A stretch of DNA of 64,000 bases from Parapedobacter sp. SGR-10 (GTDB lineage Bacteria > Bacteroidota > Bacteroidia > Sphingobacteriales > Sphingobacteriaceae). Under the pieces are notes generated by a model. That model searched no databases. It saw nothing but the letters and a program-made list of their open reading frames with translations, and had not been told where the DNA came from. Position 1 is the stretch's first letter; each line of letters starts with the position of its first letter. Shown here in pieces: positions 34,697 to 44,099 of the stretch. The DNA lies in contig NZ_JAAJTJ010000005.1 in the NCBI RefSeq assembly GCF_011030405.1, positions 120,779 to 184,778 on the forward strand, read 5' to 3'. Position numbers and translations under genes: made by a program.

Positions 34697-35093
34697 ATTT
34701 TCGGATTTATTTTTATAATTAGCTGTAAAATAGTGAATAATATTGATTTATGTCTTAATATTGTTTAGCCCATACCAAAGTAACAAGAAAAGCCGAAATT
34801 CCTCGTTTACCATTGGTTATTTCCCTTGTTATATTGGTATTCGCTATAAAGACAATGGCATGAGGAAAAGTGGTAATCGAAAATAGTTTTTTGTATGTTT
34901 TAATTAATAAGTTTTTGACATTCAATATGATATTTTTTCAAAACACCATTTCTTTTTAACCTATCTACGTTTCATTGAGCCCCATAGACATATACAACGT
35001 AGACGTTGCGAATCTAGAATAGAGTTTTTTATGAATAATAAGGTTAAATTTTATTAAACTTGTATCCGATTTAAAAAACTAAAACAGTTATTC
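34697..35093. other. Intergenic stretch with a FecR fossil
   Basis: 397 bases between the divergent GMC and carboxypeptidase genes. It contains a FecR vestige (34748-34895) and a short palindrome CAACGT-AG-ACGTTG near 34995 that resembles the GTAGACGT repeat family. No other gene is seen. Confidence 0.6.
34748..34895 (-). pseudogene. Vestige of a sigma-FecR junction
   Basis: On the minus strand 34813-34748 reads MVNEEFRLFLLLWYGLNNIKT then stop. The first residues match the FecR start at 31399 (MIDKEFQDLLFKYF). The 75-80 bases before its ATG (34814-34895) also match the sigma-FecR spacer at 31400-31475, including CCATTGGTT, AAAGACAA and GAAAAGTGGTAAT blocks. The match ends about 20 codons into the gene, so only the 5' end of a lost fecR remains. 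It suggests a second SusC-type regulatory locus once lay upstream of the GMC operon. Confidence 0.6.
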
Positions 35094-36323
35094 ATGCGCA
35101 TTTATAGAAGAATAATGCTGGGTAGTATCTTTTTGATGACGGTGTGTACATCTTTATCTTACTCCCAGTCAGCGGTGCAAACCCAATCTGTTCCTGTCGA
35201 TTCGAGCCTCATTCGTGTAACATTCCAAGAGAGAAGAGAGTATAGTTTTGACAACGGAAAAATCGGTTTCAGCAATAAATTTTCATCGGCAAGATACAAC
35301 GGGGTGTCACAGTTGAATGACAGTACCTTTGTCGTCACCGTCGAACCCGAAAACACGCCGATCAATCGAAGTCCCTGGTATGCGTTTAAAGTTTGGTCCC
35401 AGGAAGTACGTGATATCTATATACAACTTTTTTACCCTACGACAAGGCACAGGTATATGCCTAAGCTGAGCCATGACGGTCAGCATTGGGATACGGTCAA
35501 TATGGTGTCATTGGACGAGAAGAAAAAGAACGCTACTTTTAAGGTGAGTATATCTACGGATACGCTTACAGTTGCAGGGCAGGAAATAATGACCGTCGCC
35601 GAAACCAACAGCTGGCTTGACCATTTGACGGAATCGGCTGATGCAGAGAAGGATCTCGTGGGATATAGCCTGCTCAACAGACCGATCTTTGCGGTCAATA
35701 CAAAAGGAAGTGATGGAAAGAAAATGATTGTGATCATCGGAGGCCAACATCCACCAGAAAGTACCGGTCACTTGGCCTTGCGGCATTTTGTGGAGGTATT
35801 GCTGTCTCCGACCGAACAAGCCAAGCAGTTCAGAAAAGAATACGAAATAGTAATCGTTCCCATGCTCAATCCCGATGGAAGGGAAGAAGGACATTGGCGG
35901 CACAATATGGCAGGAGTAGATATGAACAGGGATTGGGTAGAATTTAAACAGCCCGAAACAAGGGCTTTTAAAGAATATCTCACCAATAAAGTACATACAC
36001 AAGACGCCCAGATTCATTTTGCAATAGACTTCCATTCTACTTTTTTTGATGTGCTATACACGAATGGTGAGGATGAGTCCAATCATAAGGCTGGTTTGAT
36101 GAAAGATTGGATTGCTGCTTTTCAACATGGGATACCGGAAGATACCATAAAAGAGGAGTCCAACTACCGGGTCAAGCAAGTCACATCTAAAGCATGGTTT
36201 CATAGAGCGTTCAAGACGGAGGCTGTAACCTATGAGATCGGTGATAAAACTTCGAGAGAGCTTCTAAAGAAGAAAAGTGTAGTGGCTGCCGAAAAATTAA
36301 TGGAGCTCTTGCTTAAAGATTGA
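35094..36323 (+). CDS. M14-family zinc carboxypeptidase
   Basis: A 409-residue exported protein (signal peptide about 1-24, ending SYSQS). Residues about 30-165 form a beta-rich N-terminal domain; the M14 peptidase domain follows. Zinc ligands H219 and E222 (QHPPE) and H314 (DFHST) are present, as are the NPDGREEGHWRHN substrate-binding segment and a C-terminal Glu in VTYEIGD (about 380) as likely base. It removes C-terminal residues from peptides or trims peptidoglycan-type peptides; substrate not evident. Monocistronic, ending at a bidirectional terminator. Confidence 0.88.
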   Translation: MRIYRRIMLGSIFLMTVCTSLSYSQSAVQTQSVPVDSSLIRVTFQERREYSFDNGKIGFSNKFSSARYNGVSQLNDSTFVVTVEPENTPINRSPWYAFKVWSQEVRDIYIQLFYPTTRHRYMPKLSHDGQHWDTVNMVSLDEKKKNATFKVSISTDTLTVAGQEIMTVAETNSWLDHLTESADAEKDLVGYSLLNRPIFAVNTKGSDGKKMIVIIGGQHPPESTGHLALRHFVEVLLSPTEQAKQFRKEYEIVIVPMLNPDGREEGHWRHNMAGVDMNRDWVEFKQPETRAFKEYLTNKVHTQDAQIHFAIDFHSTFFDVLYTNGEDESNHKAGLMKDWIAAFQHGIPEDTIKEESNYRVKQVTSKAWFHRAFKTEAVTYEIGDKTSRELLKKKSVVAAEKLMELLLKD

Positions 36324-36340
36324 GTACCTGACTAATTTTG

Positions 36341-36383
36341 AGAGCCTGTTTAAAATTGTATGATAAAATTTTAAACAGGCTCT
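36341..36383. terminator. Bidirectional terminator
   Basis: AGAGCCTGTTTAAAATT (36341-36357) pairs perfectly with 36367-36383 around a nine-base loop. T-rich and A-rich flanks suit both the carboxypeptidase (plus) and the small hypothetical gene (minus). Confidence 0.75.
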
Positions 36384-36401
36384 TATATTTTATCCTAGAT
36401 T

Positions 36402-36791
36402 TTACTGTACACTATCGGTGTGCCCGAGGTACACATTACGCATTTGGACGAGGTATTTACTGTTGGATAAGTATTCCATTTTCCGGCCTTTAAAAGCCAT
36501 ATAAGCTGCTTTTTTTTCGCTTTCTACGACAAAAGTCAAGAAAGCATTAAAGTACTGTTCTCGCTGATCTATGGACGCCGCACTCTTTTTACTTATATAC
36601 TCTACCAAGGCTTCGTCAATAGACAGACCTATGGTGTTTTCGCCATTTCGTCTGAAGCAGACCAAGGGATTCTTGATGGTATCTACAAAAATACCATAAG
36701 CGACGTACTTTTTACAGTCCTCCTCCAATATGTATCCCTGGAATAAAAAATCTCCGATGTTCACACTGTCCACAAGGATAAGCTGTTTCAT
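36402..36791 (-). CDS. Hypothetical protein
   Basis: A 129-residue cytoplasmic protein without signal or membrane segment. It starts MKQLILVDSVNIGDFLFQGYILEEDCKKYVAYGIFVDT, which suggests an alternating beta/alpha fold, and contains FYFNAFLTFVVESEKKAAYMAF-like helical text later. I recognise no family. It lies 68 bases downstream of the carboxypeptidase-regulatory-domain gene in the same direction and could be its partner or independent. It ends at a shared terminator. Confidence 0.6.
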   Translation of the reverse strand: MKQLILVDSVNIGDFLFQGYILEEDCKKYVAYGIFVDTIKNPLVCFRRNGENTIGLSIDEALVEYISKKSAASIDQREQYFNAFLTFVVESEKKAAYMAFKGRKMEYLSNSKYLVQMRNVYLGHTDSVQ

Positions 36792-36859
36792 GATTTCATA
36801 AGTAGGTGTTTAAATCTACATAGAAAACTTGTAAAAAACAAGAGCTAATTTAAAATACC

Positions 36860-37549
36860 CTATTTTTCCTCTTTAAACTTTTTATAAGAGTCTAGGATGT
36901 AGAGCCGCATATCTTCGGGCGAGGCTGTTTCGGCAAATTTCAGTTCGGGTCTAAACCGTTCCCTAAACAGGGCAAGCTCTTCTTCGTTGAGTGTCACGAT
37001 AGAGGCGATAAGACGAGGGGTAAATATCCGGTCTACTTTTCTATTATTTTGTTCTTCGAGCAATAAGGCCAGTTTTGAACGGGCCTGCTTTGCTTTTCGG
37101 CCAAACACCCTGGAGGGGGATATCCGCAGACCACCTCGCTGCTGACTGGCCTCTACGGACTTTCCTTCATTCTGCGCCTTGGCAATCTCTATGGCCAATC
37201 TGCTATCGGTCATTCTCTTCACCAATATTTCGTCCAGAGCAATACTCTCTTCGTCCCGAAGCATATATACACGGCGTACGCCTTCTTCATAGATAAATAT
37301 GGTATCGGTCAGATAGCCCGGCAGGGTAAATGTCAGATAATCGTTGAGCTCGGCCTTGATATTGAACTGACCTTCTCTATTTGTATTGGCTTCTTCCTGT
37401 GTACGCAGATTCTTGACGGTCACGTTCCAGAGAGGACTACTGCTTTCCAGCTCATACACGATTCCCCGAAAGTCCTGTGCGTTGACAATCGAACCACCAC
37501 ATACCCCCAACAAGAACAGGATATAACTATATAAATAACGTCTTTTCAT
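36860..37549 (-). CDS. Exported protein with carboxypeptidase-like regulatory domain
   Basis: About 229 residues from ATG 37549 (MKRRYLYSYILF); the longer frame would overlap the M1 peptidase stop. A signal peptide (about 1-25, ending VNAQ) is followed by a CarboxypepD_reg beta-sandwich (about 27-105; DFRGIVYELESSSPLWNVTVKNL) and a charged helical C-terminal part ending LYILDSYKKFKEEK. Such proteins are usually periplasmic or anchored to the outer membrane. It follows the M1 peptidase by a single base, so the two are translated from one message. Confidence 0.75.
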   Translation of the reverse strand: MKRRYLYSYILFLLGVCGGSIVNAQDFRGIVYELESSSPLWNVTVKNLRTQEEANTNREGQFNIKAELNDYLTFTLPGYLTDTIFIYEEGVRRVYMLRDEESIALDEILVKRMTDSRLAIEIAKAQNEGKSVEASQQRGGLRISPSRVFGRKAKQARSKLALLLEEQNNRKVDRIFTPRLIASIVTLNEEELALFRERFRPELKFAETASPEDMRLYILDSYKKFKEEK

Positions 37550-37550
37550 C

Positions 37551-39509
37551 TTATTTTGCTTTCCAAACATTGTTTTCCGGATTGATGTCGGGATACACAT
37601 CCCGAGGATCTAATTTCACTTGTGTCAATTTTTCCTGGGAATCCAGCTTAAAGGTCCAGGAGGTATTGCGTTCCCATACTTCTACAGGAAGCTTTACCGA
37701 GATGCGCTTACCCGATTCGGTGGTAGCTTCTACCACTATAGGCATAGGCAGCTTTCCAAGGTTTTGCACGGTAATGTGTGCACCTTTGCTGGGATCCATC
37801 TGCACATAGCGCACTTCAGATATGGCCTGGTCCATCTGCCAGTTGTGCTGGAACATGCCCCGCCAAAACCAACTCAGATTTTCACCTGTTTCATTTTCAA
37901 TAGTCCTAAAAAAATCCTGGGGCGCAGGATGCTTGAAGGCCCAATACTCGATATATTTTTTAAAAGCGGCATCAAATCTCTCCCGGCCTATGATCTCATC
38001 CCTCAGCAAATGCAGGGCATAGGCAGGTTTGTAATATACCAATAGGCCGATATTGCGTTCGCGCATGGTCTGTGGGCTATTCATGACAGGTTCGAGGGCA
38101 GGGTGAAACAACATTTGTGTACGGCTGTTCTTCTTCCCGTATTTCAAATGGTATTCGCCTTTATTAAATACCTCGGTGGAAATATCGTTGATGAACGTAT
38201 TGAACCCTTCGTCCATCCACCCGTGCAGGCGTTCGTTACTACCTACGATCATCGGAAACCAGTTGTGCCCGAATTCATGATCGGTCACGCCCCATAGGTT
38301 GGCGGCTTTGGCTTTGTGGCCGCAGAAAGATATAGCCGGGTATTCCATTCCTCCGACATTGGAAGCCACATTGACCGCTACGGGATAGGGGTACTCATAC
38401 CATTTTTTGGAATAATGTTCGATAGATGCCTTGGTGTATTCGGTCGAACGTTCCCACGCGTTTCCACCGTTGCTCTCTTTGGGGTAAGCTGATAGGGCTA
38501 GCGCAGACTTGCCGGAAGGCAGGTTGATCTTGGCGCCATCGACAATAAAAGCAGGAGAGGAGGCCCAAGCTATGTCACGGGCATTTTTGAGGCTGTATTT
38601 CCAGGTCAGCTGCTCTTTGGCAGGCCGCGAGGCTTTTTGTAAGACTTCTGCTTCACTACGGATCATGACGGTCTGGTTGGACTGTTGTGCCTGCTTGTAG
38701 CGCTCCAGTTGCTGCGCTGTCCATACCTCTTGCGGATTAAGGAGTTCGCCGCCCAGGACCACGATATGCGAGGCAGGAGCGGTAATTTCGACCTGGTAAT
38801 CTCCGTATTCAAGATAAAATTCGCCCGGGCCGGTATAAGGTGTAGTATTCCAACCCAGTATATCGTCAAACACCGCTAGCCGAGGATACCACTGTGCAAT
38901 AGAATATATCTTTCCATTTTGCGTATGCAATATGCCTGTTCTATCGGCTCCATACGTTGGGATGGAAAATTCAAAGTCCATGGACAAAGTGGCTTTTCCG
39001 CCTTTTGCTTGGATAGGAGAGGGTATATCGATACGCATGCGTGTATCGGATATTTGCGATTTGATGTCGGAGGATTGGTTGACTTTCAGATTGGACAATT
39101 TGTAACCTCCTTGAAAGACATTTTCCGAATCTCCATAACGACTCTCTTCCAACGGTATAGTCGCTTGCCCAATGGATTGAGGAGTGAAGAGATTTTGATC
39201 CAGCTGCAACCAAATATACGCCAGATCTTCGGGACTATTGTTTGTATAATCGATCTGTACAGATCCATAGATGCGATCTTGCTTGTCGTCCAAGCGTGCC
39301 TTGATCGTATAGCTGGCCGCATTCTGCCAATACTGAGGTCCGGGTCTCCCACTAGCCGAGCGATAGGCTGTGCCATTGCTCGTATAAAAGCCAGGGCCAA
39401 AGGCCTCGCTATAGTTGTAGCTACTGCTTTGCTGGGCAAATGCCGCAGTCGCCCACAGGGCAACAAAAAGAAAGATACAGGATTTTAAATATAAAAGAGT
39501 ACGGATCAT
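37551..39509 (-). CDS. M1-family metallopeptidase
   Basis: A 652-residue exported aminopeptidase-like enzyme (signal peptide about 1-25). The zinc site HEFGH (411-415) and the third ligand E434 at the standard spacing are intact; the exopeptidase motif reads VGGMEYPA (385-392), a variant of GxMEN. The C-terminal part (about 450-560) is helical and the tail (about 560-650) is a beta-domain. It probably trims peptides in the periplasm. It overlaps the stop of the ArsC-like gene by one base (TAATG) and is followed at one base by the regulatory-domain gene. Confidence 0.92.
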   Translation of the reverse strand: MIRTLLYLKSCIFLFVALWATAAFAQQSSSYNYSEAFGPGFYTSNGTAYRSASGRPGPQYWQNAASYTIKARLDDKQDRIYGSVQIDYTNNSPEDLAYIWLQLDQNLFTPQSIGQATIPLEESRYGDSENVFQGGYKLSNLKVNQSSDIKSQISDTRMRIDIPSPIQAKGGKATLSMDFEFSIPTYGADRTGILHTQNGKIYSIAQWYPRLAVFDDILGWNTTPYTGPGEFYLEYGDYQVEITAPASHIVVLGGELLNPQEVWTAQQLERYKQAQQSNQTVMIRSEAEVLQKASRPAKEQLTWKYSLKNARDIAWASSPAFIVDGAKINLPSGKSALALSAYPKESNGGNAWERSTEYTKASIEHYSKKWYEYPYPVAVNVASNVGGMEYPAISFCGHKAKAANLWGVTDHEFGHNWFPMIVGSNERLHGWMDEGFNTFINDISTEVFNKGEYHLKYGKKNSRTQMLFHPALEPVMNSPQTMRERNIGLLVYYKPAYALHLLRDEIIGRERFDAAFKKYIEYWAFKHPAPQDFFRTIENETGENLSWFWRGMFQHNWQMDQAISEVRYVQMDPSKGAHITVQNLGKLPMPIVVEATTESGKRISVKLPVEVWERNTSWTFKLDSQEKLTQVKLDPRDVYPDINPENNVWKAK

Positions 39510-39859
39510 TATTTTAACAATTGTGATGTATAGTTCGATTCGTCAAATCCCAGGATGATTTCATTGTCAAGTTCGATCACGGGGCGTTTGATCATACTGT
39601 TGTTGTCCAACAAAACGGTGTAGGCAGATGAAGCATCCACTACCTTGGCCTGCTGTTCAGGCGAAAGCTTCCGCCAAGTCGTTCCTTTCTTGTTGACCAA
39701 GGCTTCCCAACCTACACTTTTGCCCCATTCTTTCAATTTTGCCAGGGTAGCAGGTTCTTTCTTGAAATCATGAAAAGTGTACGCCAGTTTGTTTTCTTCC
39801 AGCCAATCCAGGGCTTTCTTCACTGTATTGCAGTTTTTTATTCCGTAAATGTGTAACAT
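39509..39859 (-). CDS. ArsC/Spx-family protein (YffB type)
   Basis: A 116-residue thioredoxin-fold protein. The N-terminal IYGIKNCNTVKKALDWLEEN has a single Cys (C11) as in YffB-type members rather than the CxxC of Spx; the conserved RPVIE segment (about 92-96) binds glutathione or substrate. The family contains arsenate reductases and Spx regulators; YffB-like proteins are probably glutathione-dependent thiol reductases, and no arsenic genes lie nearby. First gene of the three-gene unit with the M1 peptidase and the regulatory-domain protein. Confidence 0.85.
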   Translation of the reverse strand: MLHIYGIKNCNTVKKALDWLEENKLAYTFHDFKKEPATLAKLKEWGKSVGWEALVNKKGTTWRKLSPEQQAKVVDASSAYTVLLDNNSMIKRPVIELDNEIILGFDESNYTSQLLK

Positions 39860-39976
39860 ATCTAATCAAACAAATATAACAGCATAAAGTTATCAATATA
39901 ATCGATAATAGTCAAAATGAGTTTGATTTTTCGAGTTAACGTCATGAATAGGATAGACACGTATTCTTTTTTTACT

Positions 39977-39995
39977 TAGTGTAATCTTTACACTA
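39977..39995. promoter_or_regulatory. Palindrome upstream of the aldolase gene
   Basis: TAGTGTAA (39977-39984) and TTACACTA (39988-39995) with a three-base loop, followed by a T-rich run. It lies 69 bases before the aldolase ATG and could be an operator or a weak terminator shielding the gene. Confidence 0.35.
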
Positions 39996-40063
39996 TTACT
40001 TTTTTTGCGTTTAAAATTTTATTACCTTTATATCGTCAAAAAGATTTAAACAAAATATTACAC

Positions 40064-41143
40064 ATGAGCCTAAAAGATTTTAAAGGTGTATTAACGGGAG
40101 ACCAGGTACAGGAACTGTTTGAGATTGCTAAAAAGCATAAGTTTGCTTTACCTGCGGTAAACGTTATCGGAACCAATTCCATCAATGCCGTCATGGAAAC
40201 TGCCAAAGCGGTAAACTCACCGGTTATCATTCAATTGTCCAATGGGGGAGCCCAGTTTTATGCCGGAAAATCATTGAACAACGATGGTCTGAAAGCCTGT
40301 ATATTGGGAGCGGTATCAGCAGCCCAACATGTACATTTGCTGGCCGAGCATTATGGAGTGGCTGTGATTCTGCACACGGACCATGCGGCCAAAAAGTTAT
40401 TGCCTTGGATCGATGGCCTTTTGGATGCCGGAGAGAAATTCTTCGCACAACACGGCAAACCATTATTTTCTTCACACATGTTGGATCTTTCCGAAGAACC
40501 TATCGAAGAGAATATCGAGATTTCGGCCAAATATCTTGCTCGCATGAAACCTCTCGGCATGACTGTGGAGATCGAACTCGGTGTGACCGGAGGAGAAGAA
40601 GATGGCGTGGACAATTCGGATGTGGATAGTTCAAAACTGTACACACAGCCCGAAGAGGTGGCTTATGCCTATGAAGAGTTGTCTAAAGTTTCCGACAAAT
40701 TTACGGTAGCCGCAGCCTTTGGGAATGTGCACGGCGTATATAAACCGGGTAATGTCAAATTGCAGCCTGTCATCTTGCACAATTCGCAACAGTATATTCG
40801 TGAAAAATTTAATCTCACAGTTGAAAAACCTGTTAATTTTGTATTCCACGGTGGATCCGGTTCTTCACCGGAAGAAATCACCGAAGCTATTTCGTACGGT
40901 GCTATCAAGATGAACATCGATACGGATATGCAATGGGCTTTCTGGGATGGTGTACGTGGCTACGAGGCCCAACATCGCGATTACCTGCAAGCACAGATCG
41001 GCAATCCGGAAGGAGCGGATTCTCCAAATAAGAAATATTACGATCCTCGCGTATGGTTGCGCAAAGGAGAAGAAGCCTTCGTCGCACGGTTGAAACAAGC
41101 TTTCCAAGAGCTGAATGCTATTGATATCAATAGCAAACTGTAA
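40064..41143 (+). CDS. fbaA: Class II fructose-bisphosphate aldolase
   Basis: A 359-residue zinc enzyme that splits fructose-1,6-bisphosphate in glycolysis and joins the trioses in gluconeogenesis. Zinc and catalytic motifs are present: HTDHAAKK (His and Asp), VEIELGVTGGEEDGV (Glu), AAFGNVHGVYKPGN (His) and FHGGSGSSPEE plus MNIDTDMQWAFWDG for phosphate binding. The length and the TGGEEDGVDNSDVD loop mark the long, E. coli FbaA-like class IIA type. Monocistronic with its own terminator. Confidence 0.96.
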   Translation: MSLKDFKGVLTGDQVQELFEIAKKHKFALPAVNVIGTNSINAVMETAKAVNSPVIIQLSNGGAQFYAGKSLNNDGLKACILGAVSAAQHVHLLAEHYGVAVILHTDHAAKKLLPWIDGLLDAGEKFFAQHGKPLFSSHMLDLSEEPIEENIEISAKYLARMKPLGMTVEIELGVTGGEEDGVDNSDVDSSKLYTQPEEVAYAYEELSKVSDKFTVAAAFGNVHGVYKPGNVKLQPVILHNSQQYIREKFNLTVEKPVNFVFHGGSGSSPEEITEAISYGAIKMNIDTDMQWAFWDGVRGYEAQHRDYLQAQIGNPEGADSPNKKYYDPRVWLRKGEEAFVARLKQAFQELNAIDINSKL

Positions 41144-41154
41144 GAGAGTTTTTA

Positions 41155-41203
41155 TATACGAAAAGCCTTTCGGGAAAAATCCGAAAGGCTTTTCGTATAA
41201 AAT
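41155..41203 (+). terminator. Terminator of fbaA
   Basis: Perfect 19-base arms (41155-41173 and 41181-41199) with a seven-base loop, 12 bases after the aldolase stop. The arms include AAAAGCC/GGCTTTT so a T-run is built into the right arm. Confidence 0.85.
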
Positions 41204-41271
41204 TTAAATAGAATCCAACATAAACCGTTTTTATTTGTTAACTTACAGAGTTTAATCAAATACAAAATACT

Positions 41272-41772
41272 ATGAGTCAAGTAACATTTAAAGGAACAGC
41301 AGTACATACAAAAGGTAGCCTACCGCAAGTAGGTTCAGAAGCACCAGGATTTTCTTTGACAGCGGGAGATCTATCCCAAAAATCCCTTTCCGATTTCAGT
41401 GGAAAGAAAGTGGTGTTGAATATATTTCCCAGCGTAGATACGGGGACATGCGCAGCGTCTGTACGTGCATTCAACCAAAAGGCTTCTCAATTGGAAAATA
41501 CAGTCGTACTTTGTATTTCCAGAGACCTTCCATTCGCACAGGGAAGGTTCTGCGCCGCCGAAGGATTGGAAAATGTCGTCACGCTCTCCGAATACAAAGA
41601 TGCTAGCTTTTCGGATGCTTACGGTGTCAAATTTGTCGATGGCCCGTTGGAAGGCTTGCTAAGCCGTGCCGTAGTCGTCATAGACGAGGCTGGAAAGGTG
41701 GTCTACACCGAGCAGGTAGCTGAGGTCACCGAAGAACCTAATTATGACGAGGCTATCGCAGCGGCCGGATAA
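41272..41772 (+). CDS. tpx: Thiol peroxidase (atypical 2-Cys peroxiredoxin)
   Basis: A 166-residue peroxidase that reduces hydrogen peroxide and lipid hydroperoxides with thioredoxin. Peroxidatic C60 lies in [16 protein letters not shown] and resolving C94 in [12 protein letters not shown], the Tpx spacing. Length is normal. It lies between the aldolase terminator and a palindromic repeat and appears to be transcribed alone. Confidence 0.95.
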   Translation: MSQVTFKGTAVHTKGSLPQVGSEAPGFSLTAGDLSQKSLSDFSGKKVVLNIFPSVDTGTCAASVRAFNQKASQLENTVVLCISRDLPFAQGRFCAAEGLENVVTLSEYKDASFSDAYGVKFVDGPLEGLLSRAVVVIDEAGKVVYTEQVAEVTEEPNYDEAIAAAG

Positions 41773-41781
41773 ACACTTTGA

Positions 41782-41830
41782 TAGAGACGTCGCATCTCTC
41801 GTCCTGCCGAGACATGTTGCGACGTCTCTA
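41782..41830. repeat. Palindromic intergenic repeat, TAGAGACGTCGCA family
   Basis: TAGAGACGTCGCA (41782-41794) and TGCGACGTCTCTA (41818-41830) form perfect 13-base terminal inverted repeats around 23 bases. This resembles short MITE-like elements of the GTAGAGACG type. It starts nine bases after the tpx stop and may end its transcript. Confidence 0.75.
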
Positions 41831-41862
41831 CATCCGTATCCAAAATTATCTCTTTCACCTTA

Positions 41863-41899
41863 AATAATATCCAAAATATCCGATTTTTTGGATATTATT
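41863..41899. promoter_or_regulatory. Palindrome just before gmd
   Basis: AATAATATCC (41863-41872) and GGATATTATT (41890-41899) with 17 bases between, ending five bases before the gmd ATG. It could be an operator or an RNA stem that controls gmd translation. Confidence 0.4.
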
Positions 41900-41904
41900 G
41901 TACC

Positions 41905-43059
41905 ATGAATGAATCAACAGGTCAAAAAGTAGCTCTCATCACAGGAATTACCGGGCAGGATGGTGCGTATCTAGCTGAATTTTTATTAAAAAAAGGGTAC
42001 AAAGTACATGGCCTCAAACGCCGGAGTTCACTCTTTAATACAGACCGGATAGACCACCTGTATCAAGATCCACATTTGGATAACCGCAATTTTATCTTAC
42101 ACTTTGGCGATTTGACCGATTCAACCAACCTCATCCGTATTATCCAGGAAACACAGCCAGACGAGATCTATAATCTGGCGGCCCAATCCCATGTAAAGGT
42201 CAGTTTTGATACCCCCGAATACACAGCCAATGCCGATGCTTTGGGAGCTTTGCGTATATTGGAAGCCGTGAGGCTATTGGACATGGGGCAAAAGACAAGG
42301 GTCTACCAGGCATCTACCTCCGAGCTATACGGATTGGTACAGGAAGTCCCACAAAGTGAGAATACTCCTTTCTATCCGAGAAGCCCATATGCTGTAGCCA
42401 AACTATACGGCTATTGGATAACAGTCAATTATCGCGAAGCATACAACATGTATGCCTGCAATGGCATCCTTTTCAACCACGAAAGTCCCATAAGGGGGGA
42501 GACCTTCGTAACCCGAAAAATCACCCGCGCCGTAGCCAAGATCGCTCTGGGCTTGCAAAGCAAAGTATTTTTAGGTAACTTGTCTGCCCAACGTGACTGG
42601 GGACACGCCAAAGATTATGTAGAGGCCATGTGGTTGATCCTTCAACAGGAAAAAGCAGAGGATTTCGTGATTGCCACAGGGGTGACCACTACCGTTCGTG
42701 ATTTTGTACGCCTGAGCTTTGCCGAACTCGGCATCGAAGTAGAATTCAGCGGCAAGGGAGAGAAGGAGAAAGGCGTCATCATCGACAGAGAGGACGAAAA
42801 ACTACGTCTGCATGGTATCGACCCCAACAATGTCAAATTGGGACAGACCGTGGTCAAGGTAGACCCGGCCTATTACCGACCGACCGAGGTGGACCTACTG
42901 ATCGGAGATCCAAGCAAGGCGCAACAAAAATTGGGTTGGAGACCTAAATACAATTTACAGCAACTTATCGCCGAGATGGTCGCCTCTGACCTAAAGCTCA
43001 TGCGTAAAGAACAGTATTTAAAAGCTGGGGGATTTGATATTTTGAATTATTTTGAATAG
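41905..43059 (+). CDS. gmd: GDP-mannose 4,6-dehydratase
   Basis: A 384-residue short-chain dehydratase that converts GDP-D-mannose to GDP-4-keto-6-deoxy-D-mannose, the precursor of GDP-fucose and related sugars. NADP-binding [15 protein letters not shown] is at the N-terminus (14-28); the [18 protein letters not shown] segment is diagnostic of Gmd; the catalytic Ser/Tyr/Lys are in STSELYG and [12 protein letters not shown]; the [14 protein letters not shown] and [15 protein letters not shown] segments are also family marks. The usual partner GDP-fucose synthase is not beside it. Confidence 0.95.
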   Translation: MNESTGQKVALITGITGQDGAYLAEFLLKKGYKVHGLKRRSSLFNTDRIDHLYQDPHLDNRNFILHFGDLTDSTNLIRIIQETQPDEIYNLAAQSHVKVSFDTPEYTANADALGALRILEAVRLLDMGQKTRVYQASTSELYGLVQEVPQSENTPFYPRSPYAVAKLYGYWITVNYREAYNMYACNGILFNHESPIRGETFVTRKITRAVAKIALGLQSKVFLGNLSAQRDWGHAKDYVEAMWLILQQEKAEDFVIATGVTTTVRDFVRLSFAELGIEVEFSGKGEKEKGVIIDREDEKLRLHGIDPNNVKLGQTVVKVDPAYYRPTEVDLLIGDPSKAQQKLGWRPKYNLQQLIAEMVASDLKLMRKEQYLKAGGFDILNYFE

Positions 43060-43140
43060 CAGCCCTTGCTTTGGAATAGTTTTTGTTATAGCAATGTTAC
43101 AAAATTAAGAGTACTATTGGAACAATTTAGTTTTTAGGAA

Positions 43141-44076
43141 ATGGAAGTACAGACTAGTAAGGAAAACAAAAGCGATATACAAGTAAAGAAAAAGGACAGT
43201 GCTAAGATGTATTTCTTTGTTATTGCTATCGTCACTTTACTCATGACGAATGTTTATTTTTACGTCAAATTCAAATCTTCCGGCGAGAAACTGTATACTA
43301 TAGCACTTCAAAAAGAAAATCTGCAAATCGAAATCGATAGGATAGAAGCTGAATTGGACAATATCCAACGTGAGGGAAGTCTGATCAATTCGGATGAAGT
43401 CGTGCAGGGAGAACAACGGGCCAGACAAGGCATCGATAACCTGCGTTTAAACCTGGAAGACATCAATCTATCCGAAGATAGACTGTCTTCTCTGCGCACA
43501 CAGGTCAGAACATTAAAAGAGGATGTCGCTGCTTTGAAGAGCAAGATTGAAGAATTGAATCTTCAAAACGAGATTTTGCAGAAAGAAAACCAGGTCTTGA
43601 GCCAGACCGTACATCAACAAACAGACAAAGTCCAATCCCTGGAACAGCACAATAAGTTGTTGAAGGAAAAAGTAGGCATGGCTTCTTCCATTAAGGTGTC
43701 CAACATGTTGATCAACGGTGTCGAGCTCAAACGTAGGGGTAGTAAAGAAATCGAAATGAAAGCCAAACGTGTGGATGAGCTACATATCCATTTTTCGGTG
43801 GCAGACAATCCTTTGGCTGAAAAAGGAAACAAAGAGGTGTACGTACGTGTCGTAGATCCCAATGGAAATCTCATCGCCAATAGCGAAAATATCTTCTTGG
43901 TCAATAACGACCAACTTCAGTATACTTTCAAAGAACAAATCGACTTCACAAATAATGGAGAAGAATATGTATTTGTGTGGAACAACAGCAACCGTGGATT
44001 CAAAAAGGGAGCATATACCGTTCTCCTCTATGCTGACAATGCCATTATGGGCAGGGCGAGCATCGTGCTAAAATAA
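43141..44076 (+). CDS. Membrane-anchored coiled-coil protein
   Basis: A 311-residue protein with a charged N-tail (1-23), one membrane helix (about 24-43; MYFFVIAIVTLLMTNVYFYV), a long coiled coil (about 55-190, heptad-rich LQIEIDRIEAELDNIQ and VAALKSKIEELNLQNEIL) and a compact beta-rich C-terminal domain (about 195-311; VYVRVVDPNGNLIAN and YTVLLYADNAIMGRASIVL). Topology places the coil and C-terminal domain in the periplasm. I know no named family; similar proteins are common in Bacteroidota. It follows gmd by 81 bases. Confidence 0.7.
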   Translation: MEVQTSKENKSDIQVKKKDSAKMYFFVIAIVTLLMTNVYFYVKFKSSGEKLYTIALQKENLQIEIDRIEAELDNIQREGSLINSDEVVQGEQRARQGIDNLRLNLEDINLSEDRLSSLRTQVRTLKEDVAALKSKIEELNLQNEILQKENQVLSQTVHQQTDKVQSLEQHNKLLKEKVGMASSIKVSNMLINGVELKRRGSKEIEMKAKRVDELHIHFSVADNPLAEKGNKEVYVRVVDPNGNLIANSENIFLVNNDQLQYTFKEQIDFTNNGEEYVFVWNNSNRGFKKGAYTVLLYADNAIMGRASIVLK

Positions 44077-44099
44077 GCCTTGGTTTGTTTGCTCTCACG

